A DNA stretch of 64,000 nucleotides from Puccinia triticina (GCF_026914185.1 NC_070561.1:434001-498000), one strand, 5' to 3'. Shown: positions 1 through 11,639, counted from the first letter of the stretch. Translations and numbers: made by a program. The notes: generated by a model not told the origin, from the sequence alone.

Positions 1-457
1 AAGTCCAATTTACGGGTTAAATGGGACAACAGACCGGACAAACTTGTTGGTATCAAAATGGAATATGAAGATGGATCGATTTTCTTGAGCCAACCGCTGT
101 TAATCGACCAGACGATCAAGAAGTTTCAAGCGGAAGTTCAACAGAAGGTCATACCGACGTACACTCCTCTTGCTGGCGACAATCTGGTAACATCTTCGGG
201 AGAACCGGTTAATGCGACCCTATATCAATCTTTGATTGGATCGCTGAACTACATCGCATTGGGGTCTCGACCCGATCTCAGTTTTGCGGTAAATTACCTA
301 GCACGTTTCAGTTCCAACCCAGATGAAACCCATTGGAGCGGCCTCAAACACCTTGTTCAGTATATCTCGACCACAAGATCGAAACGACTAAAACTGGAAC
401 ACACCGACAACCAGCTAGTTACTTGGTCAGATGCTAACTGGGGGGGGGAATATCAAC
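1..457 (+). pseudogene. Ty1/copia pol fragment (reverse transcriptase C-terminus to RNase H)
   Basis: From position 58 this stretch reads as the end of a copia reverse transcriptase going into the connection and RNase H region. The diagnostic blocks are LIGSLNYIALGSRPDLSFAV (the copia YRxxVGSLxYL-TRPDI block) and WSDANWGG, the start of the RNase H domain. The frame is cut at about 457, where an inverted-repeat-flanked insertion begins. The remaining RNase H (the TSTCAAEFISIG block) resumes after 2923, so this is the left half of a disrupted element. The 5' part (gag, protease, integrase) lies outside the window. It is certainly copia and certainly broken. The family name cannot be given. Confidence 0.9.
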
Positions 458-1179
458 GGACAGAAGCTTTTACCTGAAAGTAACACTGGAGGGTGCTTGC
501 TTAGGGCTCTTCTGTCCGGTTGCTTGAGTCTGGGTCTGATGGCGTTAAACGTGAGATCGGGGTCTGTCTGGACGTAAATACGATACTAGAGCCGATCTCT
601 CCGTTAGCTCTTGATCTTACGCCACGCTGCGCTGTTCTGTGTCTTGTACTCACTGAGACAGAGACCAATCAGCGTAGCAGCTTGGTCTTATCCTGTCGGA
701 ACGGATGTTCTTGTTGTGAGTCTGTTTGTTGATTGCGCAACGTTCTGAGTCAGTTTTCTTCTGTCTCTTTGTTCTGTCTTAGCTGTGTTTCTTCTGCTTA
801 CCGGGCGCTTGGGCTTCCGATAGTCTTACGAGTAGGTCTTGTTTCTTTCTGGGTCCGAGTTGATCCGCAAGAGTTCTATGGCAGAAAGATAAGATCTAGT
901 CAGCCTTATTTCTAAGTCTTCTATAATCTAGCTCTTGGAACATACAAGGTTGGTCTTTCTTGTTTATTTGGCTGGGCTTTGACCTGTGCGGTTCTTGCTG
1001 GTTGATCCGCGGCTGCGATCGTCACTACGATGTTCGTCAGCTTATGGTCTGGGGCTTTGTGCTGCAAAAGGGGCTTAATCAGCTTACCTTTCTTAGCTGC
1101 TGGGCTTGGTCTGGTTGCGAGCTTCCTTGCGGAATGCTGCGCGTCTGGGGTTAACCGCGCGAGCTTCCTTGCGGGTAGC
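458..1179 (-). repeat. Left arm of a 722-bp inverted repeat, probably a copia LTR
   Basis: This block and 2201-2922 are reverse complements over 722 bases with no gap (458+2922 equals 1179+2201) and only a few substitutions seen, e.g. the A-run near 1065 versus 2312 and the outer end near 470. It directly follows the 3' end of the minus-strand copia pol at 1180-2200, which is where a 3' LTR would lie, so I read it as an LTR in minus orientation. The TG...CA termini could not be fixed. Short ORFs inside it are mirrored in the other arm and are not genes. Confidence 0.75.
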
Positions 1180-2200
1180 TGCGGGTGGGGGTCTGGGTCC
1201 ATATAGTGAGATTCGAAGCAACTTCCGAGATTTGGATTACCCCGATCTGGGCGAGAGAGCGTCGGATTACCGACCTGCCGAGGGCCTTCGTGAGAAAGTC
1301 GGCGGCATTTGCGGTGGTCTTGACGTACCGAAGCTTGATTAGGTGCATTAGGATTAGCTCCCGAACGAAGTGTAGACGTATATCCATGTGCTTCGTCCTG
1401 AAGCTGTTTTGGGACGTTTCGCTATTCGCTAGGTCGATCGCTCCTTTGTTGTCAACCGCCACCTCAATGTCTTTGACCGTTGACTGCAGGTTAATCTCCT
1501 TGATGAGGCTGGCAAACCAGGCTAGGTCCCTGCCCAGGTCCGACAGTGCCTTGTACTCTGCCTCCGCGGTGGATAGCGAGACAGTTGGCTGTTTGCTAGC
1601 TTTCCAGTTGAGTAAGTGTGTGCCGTGGGTGACAACAAAGCCGGTGGTCGAGCGCCTAGTGTCCTGGCAGTTGCCCCAGTCCGCATCAGAGAAAGCCTTC
1701 AGGTTGGCGCCTTCAGATTTCTTGAATGTCAGACCGACATATCGAGTTCCGGACAGGTAGCGAAAAACCTGAACGGCGGCCTGATACTGCCTGATGCCTG
1801 GGTTTTCGAGATACTGAGATAACTGGCTGACTGCGAATGATATGTCAGGTCTCGTGAGGATGCTCAGGTAGTTCAATGAGCCGACTAGACCACGGTAGTT
1901 AATTTCAAGCTTCTTGAAGGCTACCATTTCTTGCTCGGTTGCTCTTGATAACCGTTCTCTAGGGTTCAGGGGGCAGCTCGCGGGGTGCTCGTTCTCCAGT
2001 CCGAACTCAACCAGCTTTCTTTCAATGTACTGCGTTTGGTTAATCTGGAGACCGTCGGCGAAGCGCTCAATATTCATTCCTAGAAGGAACTCGGCCTCCC
2101 CAGGGTATTTGATATCAAATTCCCTTTCCATCTCGACTTTAAAGACCTCCGGGCGTCGACTGATTATCACGATGTCGTCCACGTGTGCGAAAAGCCATGT
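1180..2200 (-). pseudogene. Truncated Ty1/copia reverse transcriptase/RNase H inside the inverted repeat
   Basis: Minus-strand reading from about 2204 to 1180 gives the C-terminal third of a copia polyprotein. It starts at HVDDIVI (the RT catalytic YVDD-type motif), then has VGSLNYLSILTRPDISFAV, AFSDADWGN (RNase H), STAEAEYKALSD and the terminal HMDIRLHFVREL / ADFLTKAL block. It belongs to a different family from the host fragment at 1-457. The N-terminal side is cut exactly where the right arm begins. The reading frame runs through both arms, but those added residues are LTR translation. There is no stop inside the RT/RNase H part, so the copy is young. Not a functional gene. Confidence 0.9.
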
Positions 2201-2922
2201 GCTACCCGCAAGGAAGCTCGCGCGGTTAACCCCAGACGCGCAGCATTCCGCAAGGAAGCTCGCAACCAGACCAAGCCCAGCAGCTAAGAAAGGTAAGCTG
2301 ATTAAGCCCCTTTCGCAGCACAAAGCCCCAGACCATAAGCTGACGAACATCGTAGTGACGATCGCAGCCGCGGATCAACCAGCAAGAACCGCACAGGTCA
2401 AAGCCCAGCCAAATAAACAAGAAAGACCAACCTTGTATGTTCCAAGAGCTAGATTATAGAAGACTTAGAAATAAGGCTGACTAGATCTTATCTTTCTGCC
2501 ATAGAACTCTTGCGGATCAACTCGGACCCAGAAAGAAACAAGACCTACTCGTAAGACTATCGGAAGCCCAAGCGCCCGGTAAGCAGAAGAAACACAGCTA
2601 AGACAGAACAAAGAGACAGAAGAAAACTGACTCAGAACGTTGCGCAATCAACAAACAGACTCACAACAAGAACATCCGTTCCGACAGGATAAGACCAAGC
2701 TGCTACGCTGATTGGTCTCTGTCTCAGTGAGTACAAGACACAGAACAGCGCAGCGTGGCGTAAGATCAAGAGCTAACGGAGAGATCGGCTCTAGTATCGT
2801 ATTTACGTCCAGACAGACCCCGATCTCACGTTTAACGCCATCAGACCCAGACTCAAGCAACCGGACAGAAGAGCCCTAAGCAAGCACCCTCCAGTGTTGC
2901 TTTCAGGTAAGAGCTTCTGTCC
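2201..2922 (+). repeat. Right arm of the 722-bp inverted repeat (copia LTR in plus orientation)
   Basis: Reverse complement of 458-1179, beginning immediately after the truncated RT. If the arm is an LTR, it points away from the left arm, so the two LTRs face opposite ways around a partial internal region, instead of the direct orientation of a normal retrotransposon. No target duplication is evident at the outer ends (TCAAC on the left, TATTA on the right). Confidence 0.75.
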
Positions 2923-3344
2923 TATTATATTTCTCATCTTTAACTATTAGCTTGTAAATACAAATGGTTAAACGGAGAAATTATTATTTTCAGTTGTTTG
3001 AAATCTTTTTAGTAGCAACATCAACATGTGCTGCAGAATTCATCTCAATCGGTTCGGCTGTCGACTTCTTGTTGTTTCTCATTCCCATTGTTCGATCTCT
3101 CGACTCAACTCCAGAAATAATCCTCAAATGCGATAACCGCGCGGCAGTTTTGGTTTCTGACGACAACGCATCCAAGGGCAGGATGAAAAGCCTTGAACGC
3201 AACTTCTTTTTTGTGAATGACGCGGTCCGTGAAAATGGGATAAAACTACACTGGGTTTCCACATCCGACAACATCGCTGATTTCTTTACCAAACCTCTGC
3301 GCGCAAATCTTCACTCGACATCAATGGCCAAAATCTTTCCTTAA
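2923..3344 (+). pseudogene. Ty1/copia RNase H C-terminus (right half of the split host element)
   Basis: Plus-strand continuation of the copia element of 1-457. The frame from about 3010 shows ATSTCAAEFISIG, then ILKCDNRAAV (RNase H DNK/DNR block) and STSDNIADFFTKPL, the usual end of copia pol, with the stop at 3342-3344. The piece just after the insertion (2923-3010) does not match copia well and contains frame breaks, so a few dozen residues around the insertion site are lost or scrambled. Together with 1-457 it forms one disrupted gene. Confidence 0.85.
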
Positions 3345-3640
3345 ATTGTGTTTGTTGTATCTTCAGTTGTGATTCTTCTTTAATCTTGTTGTCTCTCCGT
3401 CTTTATCTCCACTCAGTTTCCTTCAAATTTTTCTTCCTTTGTTCTCTTCATTATCCCCACTCAGTTTTCCAATTCTTTTTTCATTTTCTCTCAAATCTTT
3501 CTATGGTTGTATCTGGAGGTGTGGAGTTTGAGGGGGGGTGTTGGAGTGTGGGGTGGACAAACTCCACATTTGGAGTGTGCGGGAGTCAAGAGGAGGTCCG
3601 GGGGGGAAGCAATGAAATCAAGGTTTTTACCCTCAATACC
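3345..3640 (+). mobile_element. 3' untranslated part, polypurine tract and start of the 3' LTR of the host copia element
   Basis: After the pol stop there are about 180 pyrimidine-rich bases. Then comes a purine tract at 3523-3538 (GGAGTTTGAGGGGGGG) followed directly by TGTTGGAGTG at 3539. A polypurine tract abutting TG is the normal junction between internal region and 3' LTR. The LTR soon runs into the CCAGCTCA-type array, so its 3' end cannot be placed. Confidence 0.6.
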
Positions 3641-3649
3641 CGGCAGCCG

Positions 3650-4100
3650 AAATCCTGCTCACAAGCCTCCCTCTGCACACAAGCACCCAAAATCCAGCTC
3701 ATTCAGCTCCCTCTGAACCCAAAAGTCCTTCCCACACCCAAAAACCCAGCTCACCCAGCTCCAATGGCACCTAAAATCCAGCTCCTGCAGCTCACCTCGC
3801 ACCCAAAATTCAGCTCCTTCAGCCCCCTCCTCACCTAAAATTCCAGCTCATCAAGCTCCTGTCTGCACCTAAAAATCCAGCTCACCCAAAATCCAGCTCA
3901 TTCATCTCTGGTTGCACCAAAAAAATCAGCCCATGCAGCTCCCCCTGCACCAACAATTCCAGTTCACCCAGCTCCCCCATCATTGCAAATTCTTTCTGTC
4001 CCAGCTCAACTCAGCACACTAAAATCCAGCTCAGCCAGCCCACTGGCACCCAAAATTCCCCACTGGTACCAAAATAAAGCACATTTATTTCCCCCTCCAC
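3650..4100 (+). repeat. Degenerate minisatellite of the (AC)CCAAAATCCAGCTCA-CCCAGCTCC type
   Basis: Repeating blocks of the words CACCCAAAATCCAGCTCA and CAGCTCACCCAGCTCC, about 30-40 bases per unit and strongly diverged. The same word set, reverse-complemented, makes up the array at 21780-22600. Short ORFs rich in Pro/Ala/His across it are products of the repeat and are not annotated. Confidence 0.8.
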
Positions 4101-4734
4101 CACCAAAACACCTCCAGCTCACACAGACCCATCAGGGCTAACATTAACTGGCTCCCCATCTCCCTTTCATCACCAGTGAGATGCTAGGCAAAAATGAGCT
4201 CAACTTAGCCCTTGTGTTAGTGCAGAGGGCTAAGTGAATTCTTCTGCAGCCATAATGTTAAACATATGTCAGCATCAGGACTGTTTTGTTAAGTGCAAGA
4301 CTAAAAAATCATCTTTTACTAATAACAGGAATTCAATGAATGCGCAAAAAGGATATTTATGTTACCAAAATTTCGTGGAGAAAGTCAAGTAACTTAACTA
4401 CCCACAATGCTGGTTTAGGCACTACCAAAAATTACCATTTGCACTACCAAACTTCCTACACCACAATATATCTTGGGGTGCAGAATTCTACAGACCAATC
4501 TCTTCCACCTGTGCATCAAAAAATTGATGGAGTACTCACTACTAACAAGAGCAATTTGAATTCCTGCCCCAAACCAGACCGCCATTCAAGAACATACAAC
4601 CCTCTTGATGACTGGTACAGACTGGTCATCAAGGGGATATGTACAACTGTATGAGATTGGTCTTGCAACCTTCCAGATCATGTTCTTTGGTGAGATCACA
4701 ACTTGATTGCATGTTGATATATACGTGTGCAAAA
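4101..4734. other. Intergenic, no gene recognised
   Basis: AT-rich sequence with short ORFs of no recognisable composition. CATCAAGAGGGTTGTATG-like words recur near 4600-4640 (the phrase about TGATGACTGGTACAGACTGGTCATCA is partly self-complementary). Nothing else supported. Confidence 0.5.
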
Positions 4735-4822
4735 AAACCCTCCACACCCACACCCACACCCACACCCACACCCAAACCCAAACCCACACCCAAGCCCACA
4801 CCCAAGCCCACGCCCATACCCT
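4735..4822. repeat. (CCCACA)n simple repeat
   Basis: Hexamer array CCCACA with CCCAAA and CCCAAG/CCCACG variants, about 14 units. The period of six keeps frames open on both strands (PTPTPTP and VGVGVG peptides), which creates spurious ORFs. Confidence 0.95.
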
Positions 4823-5089
4823 TTGAAAAAGAAGGTGTGCAGGGCACACCTGACTTTTTTGGAAGTTCTTGGCTCTCATGCCCTTGGCAAGAAACCCTGC
4901 ATGTTGTATATAATGTGAATAGTATGCATATTTACTATGTAGATTATGCATATTTACTATCACATAGTAATGGACAGTGAAAACAACCAAAAGCCAGCAG
5001 GAAAAATTACAAAGGCCAGTACTGTAGGATTGTTTCATGCAATCCAAATTCAAAGAAAGAATCATCTTGAGTGCATGAGATGACACCAT

Positions 5090-6169
5090 ATTGGATCCAC
5101 TCCTGCGTGATTCTGATATCAATTTGGTTTGTTTTTCAGAGGGGAAGGAGAACTTGTGGATTTCCAACAAAAGATGGCACATGTCCACTTGAAGATTTTT
5201 TCCATGCCCAGACCCACCATCTGCAGGAGAAAGGCCAGGATGCCTATGTCCTTTCTGCAACCCGTTTTCTACTCTTTCTCTCAGGAGAAACAGGCAAAAT
5301 ACCTCTGTTACAACCATGTCCCCAGTCAGGCGAGTTCAATCTGGCTGCTGAAACACCTAGTTTATATAACCTCTCTGACCAGGAGGATTTCCTTTGGGTC
5401 TCAGAGGCTAACATCTGCAATCAGGAGGGGTTCATCCTGGTTTTCCTGGGTTTACAACCTTTGCTACTGGAAGGGAATACCACCTTCTGGCCAAAGAGGT
5501 GGGCAGGTTCTGGCGGCCGTGGTTTAATTACTGTACCTGATGAGCAAGACTGGGACTGAGGACAGCTGACACCGTGTGGGGAGCGGAAGAGTCTCGTGGA
5601 AGGATGAGATTCATTACACCAGTCATGAAGCTGAGAGAAGACAAGAGAGAGGAAGAGAAGAAAAAGAAAGAGGATGAGAAAGGAAAGAAAGCTACATACC
5701 TGAGGACAGGGGATACGGTGTGGGGAGCGGACCAGGTTGTGGAAGGATGAGGAGAATTTCCTTCCACAACCGCTGCCTCAGGTACACTACATACAATCTG
5801 TGATATGTGTGTGAAAAGAAAGAGACATTTGTAAAGCAGAAAAAGAAAACAGAAAACAGAAACCTGAGTCTAACTCAACAGTACCCACCAGATTTTACTT
5901 AGAATTCCAGAAACCCACACCAGCACCCGGACCCTCTGGCACCTGTTGCATGTGGCTGGTACCCACAACAGGTGCAATTCCACAATCTCTAATCTAGCTG
6001 GTTTAAAGGTAGGTGTGCTGTGCAATAATCCCTTTTTTTAAGGGTGTGGGTGCAGGCATGCTTGTATCAAAACCTTCTTTACTGTGAGACTGTAACATTA
6101 AACTAACATTATTTCAGCCTTAAGATTACAACAACCATAGGCTGCTAGGATAAACTACGCTATTTTAGC
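5090..6169. other. Intergenic; contains a duplicated 47-base block
   Basis: One open plus-strand stretch (5071-5559) has no domain I recognise and no clear start context. A block reading ACCGTGTGGGGAGCGGA...GTGGAAGGATGAG occurs at about 5570-5606 and again, slightly changed, at 5717-5750, separated by a purine-rich AGAGGAAGAGAAGAAAAAG tract. The rest (5800-6169) shows nothing. Confidence 0.5.
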
Positions 6170-6525
6170 CCTAAATTTTACTGTAGCAGCAAAAAGCACC
6201 GGCCTTTTTGAATAGCCTTAGCGCGGCACGCTGTGCTAATTTTCAGCCGGCTAACAGCGCACCAATTTTTGTTTAGCGTTAGCACTCTGCTACAGCAGCT
6301 ACACTACGCTACTTTGCGCTAAGGCGCTTCTAGCGGAAGAAAAGGCTTTTTTGCCGCAAAAAACGCTGTAGCGCAGCTTTGCGCCCTGGGTGCTTAGCGT
6401 TAGCGCAATTGCGCCCATCTGCGCTAACGTAAAAGCTAATATAGCTTTGCTCCCTGTGCGCATAGCCGATGTGCCTGATTGCGCTACTGCTACGCTAAAA
6501 AAAAGTGTATTTGCGCTGCGCTAGG
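6170..6525 (+). repeat. TAGCGCTA-rich interspersed repeat, copy 1
   Basis: A 350-base block dense in GCGCTA, TTAGCGTTAGCGC and their near-palindromic variants. It aligns in order with 16730-17320: shared phrases include GCCTTTTTGAATAG, CACCAATTTTTGTTTAG, CTAAGGYGCTTYTAG(C/T)G, AAGAAAAGGC, and GCGCTGTAGCGCA. This copy keeps more CpG than the other, where many CG have become TG or CA. No coding potential. Likely a non-autonomous element. Ends were not defined. Confidence 0.7.
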
Positions 6526-7154
6526 AAAGCTATTTTTAGTGCAATAAGTTATTCAACCATTTATTGTATCTTGTTTTATCCTTTTTACATTATCAGGTAT
6601 GCAGTGCGCCAGATGACACACCATTTTCCAGGGCGCGAAAACTGCTTGCACTTGATGCCTAATTTTTGTGTTATCCAAGCAATAAATTAGTGTCACTACA
6701 GCATTGAAAAAAAAATGGTTATTATAACCATATGCCAATTAAATAGCTGTTGCTTGTAACCCAACAGGTTATGGTGGATCAAGGTGGATCAAGTTGGTAG
6801 TTAAATTACACAAATCACACAGATAAAGCATCCATCATAACAATATAACTAAGTTGCCACATTTCTTGGTCTAAGTTTTGGATTCTGGTGTTTTGATAAT
6901 GGTGCAGGTGTACTGTACAAAAAAGACCAGTTCTTGGAGAGCCAACTAGTTTTCACTCAAAAAAAGATTGATTTGATTTTTGTTTCTGGAATCCATGATA
7001 CAAGAATTAGGTATAGCTAAATGTCTTCTTCAATTTGATCTTCATGGTGTTGGAACTGGTTGAGTTCTGGTTGGTCATTTCCTTCTTCATTTTCATCTTC
7101 TGATTCAGGCTCAAAAATTATCAATTGGTAACTTGTTAGCTGTTCCAAGATTGA
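6526..7154. other. Intergenic, 3' flank of the KDZ gene
   Basis: AT-rich. A minus-strand coding-like stretch at about 7030-7150 (acid-rich) lies beyond the KDZ stop at 7155 and may be 3' UTR or an unrecognised exon. No other feature. Confidence 0.4.
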
Positions 7155-10100
7155 TCAAGAACAAATGATGACTGAATTCCAATCTTCGGTCAGATCAAAA
7201 TCAGGATGCAGTGAATCGATCCACTTCTTACTCCAGTTGAGCAGCTTAACACAATGAGTATTCCACGAAATCCATAGTCCACATTGCTTTTTAGCAAGAT
7301 TATGTACTACAGCCTGTAAGACTTGCTTTGGAATACGATGATTGGTGTAGACTTCCACCAAATGTTGTTGAAGTGGGCCGAGGGTAGTTTCTTCATTCAT
7401 CTCTGCAACAAATTACAGTAAAAAGAAGATGAACAAGGTGTGAATTGCGTCGAAATCTCACATAATGACCCACCAGTTTCCAATGCCTTGTAGACTGATT
7501 CCAAACTTCTTGCCTGTTTGACTGACCATTTGACTGCCTGTCGGACCTCCCGCGATATTCGGCACAACTCATCAGAACAGTGTATCACATTAAGATAAGC
7601 CTGAATCCCGTTTTGAATGTTAGAATCAACAGCCCAGGGCTCATTTGGAGGATCAAGCAAGCCGATACTCCAGAAAGGATTGTCCACCTCAAATGATCTC
7701 ACTTCTTCAAATGTTGGGGTCGGCAACTGGATATCCGGAGAAAATTTGGTATTGTACTTGATCGACCTGTTGTTATAAGACAGCCATTTATTCTTAAAAA
7801 GTTTCATTTTGGAATTCATTTGTTTCCTGAATCTCTCTTGGACCCTGGTACCTGAAAACAATATGCAAACAATGAGAAAGAGCGATTCAAGATGCAATCA
7901 TTTCAATTAAATACCTGATCCTCGCTGATCCCATCTTTTTTGCATCTCAATGATACCAACCTTGGCTTCATAAAGCTTGGACTTGCTAACTTTCAGCTTG
8001 ATGAGGGACTTGGTTTCTTCATCTATGCACACGAAGTCAAGAAAATGAAAATCTGCTTGTTTTCAAGGATACCAACATTTCACTTACCTGAGGCACCAGG
8101 CAAGTTCCTGAAATAATCGGAGCCCAAATCTCCGATGATCTTATCTATTTCTCCTTCTAGGAAAACAAGGGTATCAGGTGCTTGTTCCATCTGCGCCCTC
8201 TGAAGCAAGGTTCGATTTCTCCGTCTGGTTTGCCGAAGTTCAAGCATCTCTTGTCTGATTGTAAACAGAAAGACAAATTAATTCTTTGAACATTTTTTGA
8301 TTGGAAGGAGTTGCATATGATTCTCACTGTGCTTCACGAAGTTTGTCTTCCAGCAGTACCAGCTCTTCAACTTGTTTCCTCATTTCAAGCTTGGTTTCAT
8401 TCTGCATGGCAGCAAGTTGCATGTCACGCTGACGAGTCCATTGTTCGCTCAAATAGGTAGTGGTGTGACCATATTCTTGTTTGATTTGATACAAGATTCT
8501 CTGTGAGTCTTTCATTGATTTTTCCACTGTTTCACCTCTCTCTAAAAGCAATTGGACTAGAAAAAAAATATTAGACCAAGAAGAAGCAGTTTGGATGACA
8601 TAAGTGACCCACTAGCAGAAAGCTTTCCATTATCATTGTGATGGATGGATTGGAAATCCAACGCTGTAAGTCAATGATTTTTAGTGCAGTATCGTAGCTG
8701 ACTGATCAGCGGTGACATGTCCGACCAATACCGCTCCATCCCCTCACCATCTGACATACCCCAGCCCTCATTCAGTCGCGGATTATACCTGAGCTGGCAA
8801 GACCACTCATGTGCATAGGCATGAAATACACTGGTTCCAAATTTTAGAAGTTTTTTCTCGCGCTCTTCTGCAAATTGATTCCTCTGATAATTTGTTACAT
8901 CAATTTTCAGGTGATAGAGAAACAAACTTTAAGGTGAAATTACATACAGATATTATTCCCTTCTCAATGTGGCAGCCAATATCGTAAAGAAATGCCAATT
9001 TCTTTGGCTGACCAGTTTCTTCTTTGGTATTTTTGATCAGATGATCAATCATGGTCATCGGATAATATGCTCTGTCATTTGAGGTTGAGTGTGTTATTTC
9101 GGAGTATCTAACAAAGTGAAGAATCCATGTACTGACTTCTCACCGCTTTGAACAATGTTGATCAGACTGATGATTTGGTCATGGCGACAAGCCATCCCAA
9201 AAAGACCGGTTTCGTCACACTCTCTCCAAGTGGTTCCATTTCTGGTATCATCCGCCGCAGTGTGTTGTTGAGAACACCGATCCTAAATCTCAAGGAAATT
9301 AATGAGAAAGCTTTTTCAATTAGTTTGAGATCCTAATTGACTCACAACACTGTTATTAATAGAATGAGGGTTCATAGATAGCGCCATTTCCAATACTGTT
9401 TGAGGATCAACAAAAAGACTTGGTGTTTTGAGGTGTTCTGGATTCTCCACACTGGCTGCTAAGTGTAGTCTGTGCTGAAAATTACCATCCATACAAACAA
9501 TATAATCAGGCTCATCTGGTCTGCTCCCAAAAACTTGAGGTCCGTAGCATTTAGAACAAATTTCAGCCATGTGGTCCATAGGTTTCATGCTCATGATCTC
9601 GGCAGCCAACAATCGCTCCCTCCTCAACATTTCCCTGTAAGCATCAATTGCTGAAGTTAATGTTCTCCTCCACTCTCGAGTCTGGTTCAAACGATGATCT
9701 CAGTTGGTCTTCTATTGATTAAGTAGAAAAATATGATCACTGACACTAAAGCCAGAGTCTGAACCTTCTTTCCGATTGGGGACCCAGATGGGTGGGTTGT
9801 CGGCTTTGAGGAACTCATCAATTGCTTTCGCAAAGGGGAGAATGGGTATTGCTGAATGTTTCCAAACTATGTGGTTGAATCTTAAAAGGCGAATTGAAAA
9901 AGCGGTTCTTGGGAATTTTGGTGAGGCTCCGATGTACCCCATCTGAATGAGTCGTACTTGGTCACTTTGGCATGCACAAAAGTCGATTATTGATTGCTTG
10001 CGGACTATAACATCGAGCTCTAGTTTTCAGTCCATAAGATCAAAATGTAGAAATTAATACTCAACTGAGGAGATCTACAAGGACCACTGGTTGTTTACGA

Positions 10101-10525
10101 GGTTTTGCACAGCTGCATGTTGGCTTCCAGTCATGGTTCCACTTTTGGTTATCACCCCAGGTCGACGTCTTGAGCAAACACTGATAAAACGAAGAGAACA
10201 TTTGATCATAAGCCTCTTCCCAGTTTTCTTCTTCCGCAATCCTCTGCCTTGCATAATTCTGGTTTTCGGTATACTGGGCTGTTGGGTCAACCTGGGGATC
10301 ATCTGATTGTGGTCTATGTTGTTGGTTGATATGGAGGTCGCTTTGGTCATCAAGTTCAAATGTTTGCTGATATGGTACTGCTCTTGGGGGTTGGAGAGGA
10401 CCAGCTGTTTCAACGATTCGTCTGCTTGATTCAGCAATTTCTTCCGAAAGGGCAACTCCTTTGCTGGTCTTTGGCCGTTTATTCTTCTTGGGCTTCTTCC
10501 CCCCTTTTCCTTCATAGCCTCTCAT
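7155..10525 (-). pseudogene. KDZ (Kyakuja-Dileera-Zisupton) transposase with CxC1 domain, one nonsense codon
   Basis: Cut-and-paste DNA transposase of the KDZ superfamily. Exons (minus): 10525-10066, 10019-9745, 9681-9346, 9282-9137, 9071-8948, 8883-8613, 8556-8328, 8254-8088, 8022-7915, 7851-7474, 7402-7155; 2,742 nt, 914 codons with consistent phases. Residues 1-60 are basic and Lys-rich. A CxC1 cysteine cluster follows (CSCAKP in exon 1, DFCACQSD in exon 2). The DDE core has all three expected acids: CMDGNFQHR (exon 3), FLYDIGC (exon 5) and SDGEGMERYWS (exon 6). FGMACRHD lies in exon 4 and FHAYAHEWSCQL in exon 6. The C-terminal third is coiled-coil-like and highly charged. In-frame TGA at 8671-8673 sits between TKNH and LTALDF, where the family usually has Arg. 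It would truncate the protein after the catalytic Glu. One lesion only, so a recent inactivation or an error; readthrough cannot be excluded. The alternative GTG upstream at 10546 is less likely than ATG at 10525. Confidence 0.88.
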
Positions 10526-11438
10526 TTCGACAAGATAGTGAATCACCGGTTATTCCAGGAAACTGTGGAAGGTCAGAAATTAACAGTAATAGACCAGCAA
10601 ACTATATATTTGACAAAGAATAGCTTACTGGCTAACCGCTCTGATCGAATTATATACAGTCAATTTATCCAGCTCTGAAATAAATCTACATGACCAAAGG
10701 CGATTATATCAGTTAGTCACATCTTCAACAGCCAAGCAAAGTTCTTGATGTGTAGTGAAAGTGAAAAGCAAAGCTGCTGACAAGTTAATGAGTTTTTTGA
10801 CCGGTGTCCTAATGTAGATCGGTCAATCTCATCTTCCACAGTAAAAAAACACTTGGCTTTTAGTAAAAATAAAAGGGGCTCACCAACCTGGTAGGTGGAT
10901 TGTTGGGATCGATCAATCGACAAAGGCCAATAAATTGATTGATATGCAACTTTTTGTTGTTTAGTGAAAAGCGAAGGGGCTCGGAGCAAGGCTTCACATG
11001 CCCCACTACAGTTATGCTGCATTTGGCAGTGTAGTTCTCACACAATACATAATTGCAGCATGTTCCTTTACAGCATGTAAAACATAATAGGGGGGTTCAA
11101 GTTAGCCTGATTTCGAAATCAGTCTACAAACCTTGCTAAAGATTGATGGCTGCTCATTCAGGTCAATGCAAGAATATTCTAGAAGATAAATAGAGTTATC
11201 AGCAACCCCCCTAATTGTTAGTCCTGATAATTTGGAAGTAAGCTTTCAAGTTTTACTACACTACATTTAGGCTGGGTCTGGCAGTGTTGCATTTTCCTTT
11301 ACAACATGTAAACCATAATTGTTTGGCCTGATAATTTGGTAGTAAGCTGTCAAGCTTAATGAAAGATTACTTTTAGGAGTTTATCCTAAACAAATGTGGT
11401 TTAAAAATATGTAAGGTTGGTTTTTTTGATTCATTTAA
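10526..11438. other. Intergenic, 5' flank of the KDZ gene
   Basis: AT-rich. Contains words such as AGCATGTAAACCATAAT and TTGGAAGTAAGCT twice (11230-11350 region: GATAATTTGG...AGTAAGCT repeated at about 11225 and 11330), suggesting a short tandem duplication. No gene recognised. The terminal repeats of the KDZ element, if present, should lie here and near 6.5-7.1 kb, but I could not identify them. Confidence 0.4.
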
Positions 11439-11633
11439 GGTGTTCAAAGTTGAAATCATAAAATTTTTAATACATAAAATCATAAAATCATAGATATATC
11501 AAGTGATGATTTCATATGTACCATTCTAGAGATGTTGCTGTAATTTGAGTGTTTGGGTGGTACATATTTTTTTCAGGTCAGAATTTTATGATTTTATGGT
11601 GTTATGATTTTATGCAAGTCAACTTTTTACACT
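11439..11633. mobile_element. Short inverted-repeat element, GGTGTTCAAAGTTGA family
   Basis: Begins GGTGTTCAAAGTTGAAATCA and ends with ...GCAAGTCAACTTTTTACAC, so its termini are roughly inverted (GTTCAAAGTTGA and TCAACTTTTTAC). The interior repeats ATAAAATCATAAAATC. Related ends occur at 12176-12236 (reversed), 41371-41447 and 44850-44906. A non-autonomous DNA element family of about 200 bp is the best reading. Confidence 0.55.
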
Positions 11634-11639
11634 GCGTAA

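Noticed and set aside
520..915. Small ORFs mirrored at 2465-2860
   Set aside because: They are the same sequence in the two inverted arms and do not resemble proteins.
4735..4822. Possible internal telomere tract
   Set aside because: The unit is CCCACA, not the fungal CCCTAA; treated as a simple repeat.
4586..5317. 243-codon minus-strand ORF
   Set aside because: Its middle is the translated CCCACA repeat and the rest has no domain; starts and ends in low-complexity DNA.
9148..9336. Plus-strand 62-codon ORF
   Set aside because: Antisense to KDZ exon 4, which carries the FGMACRHD block.
7155..10525. Stop at 8671 explained by an intron
   Set aside because: Codons on both sides fit the KDZ family without a gap (TKNH then LTALDF) and there is no GT-AG pair around the TGA that preserves frame.
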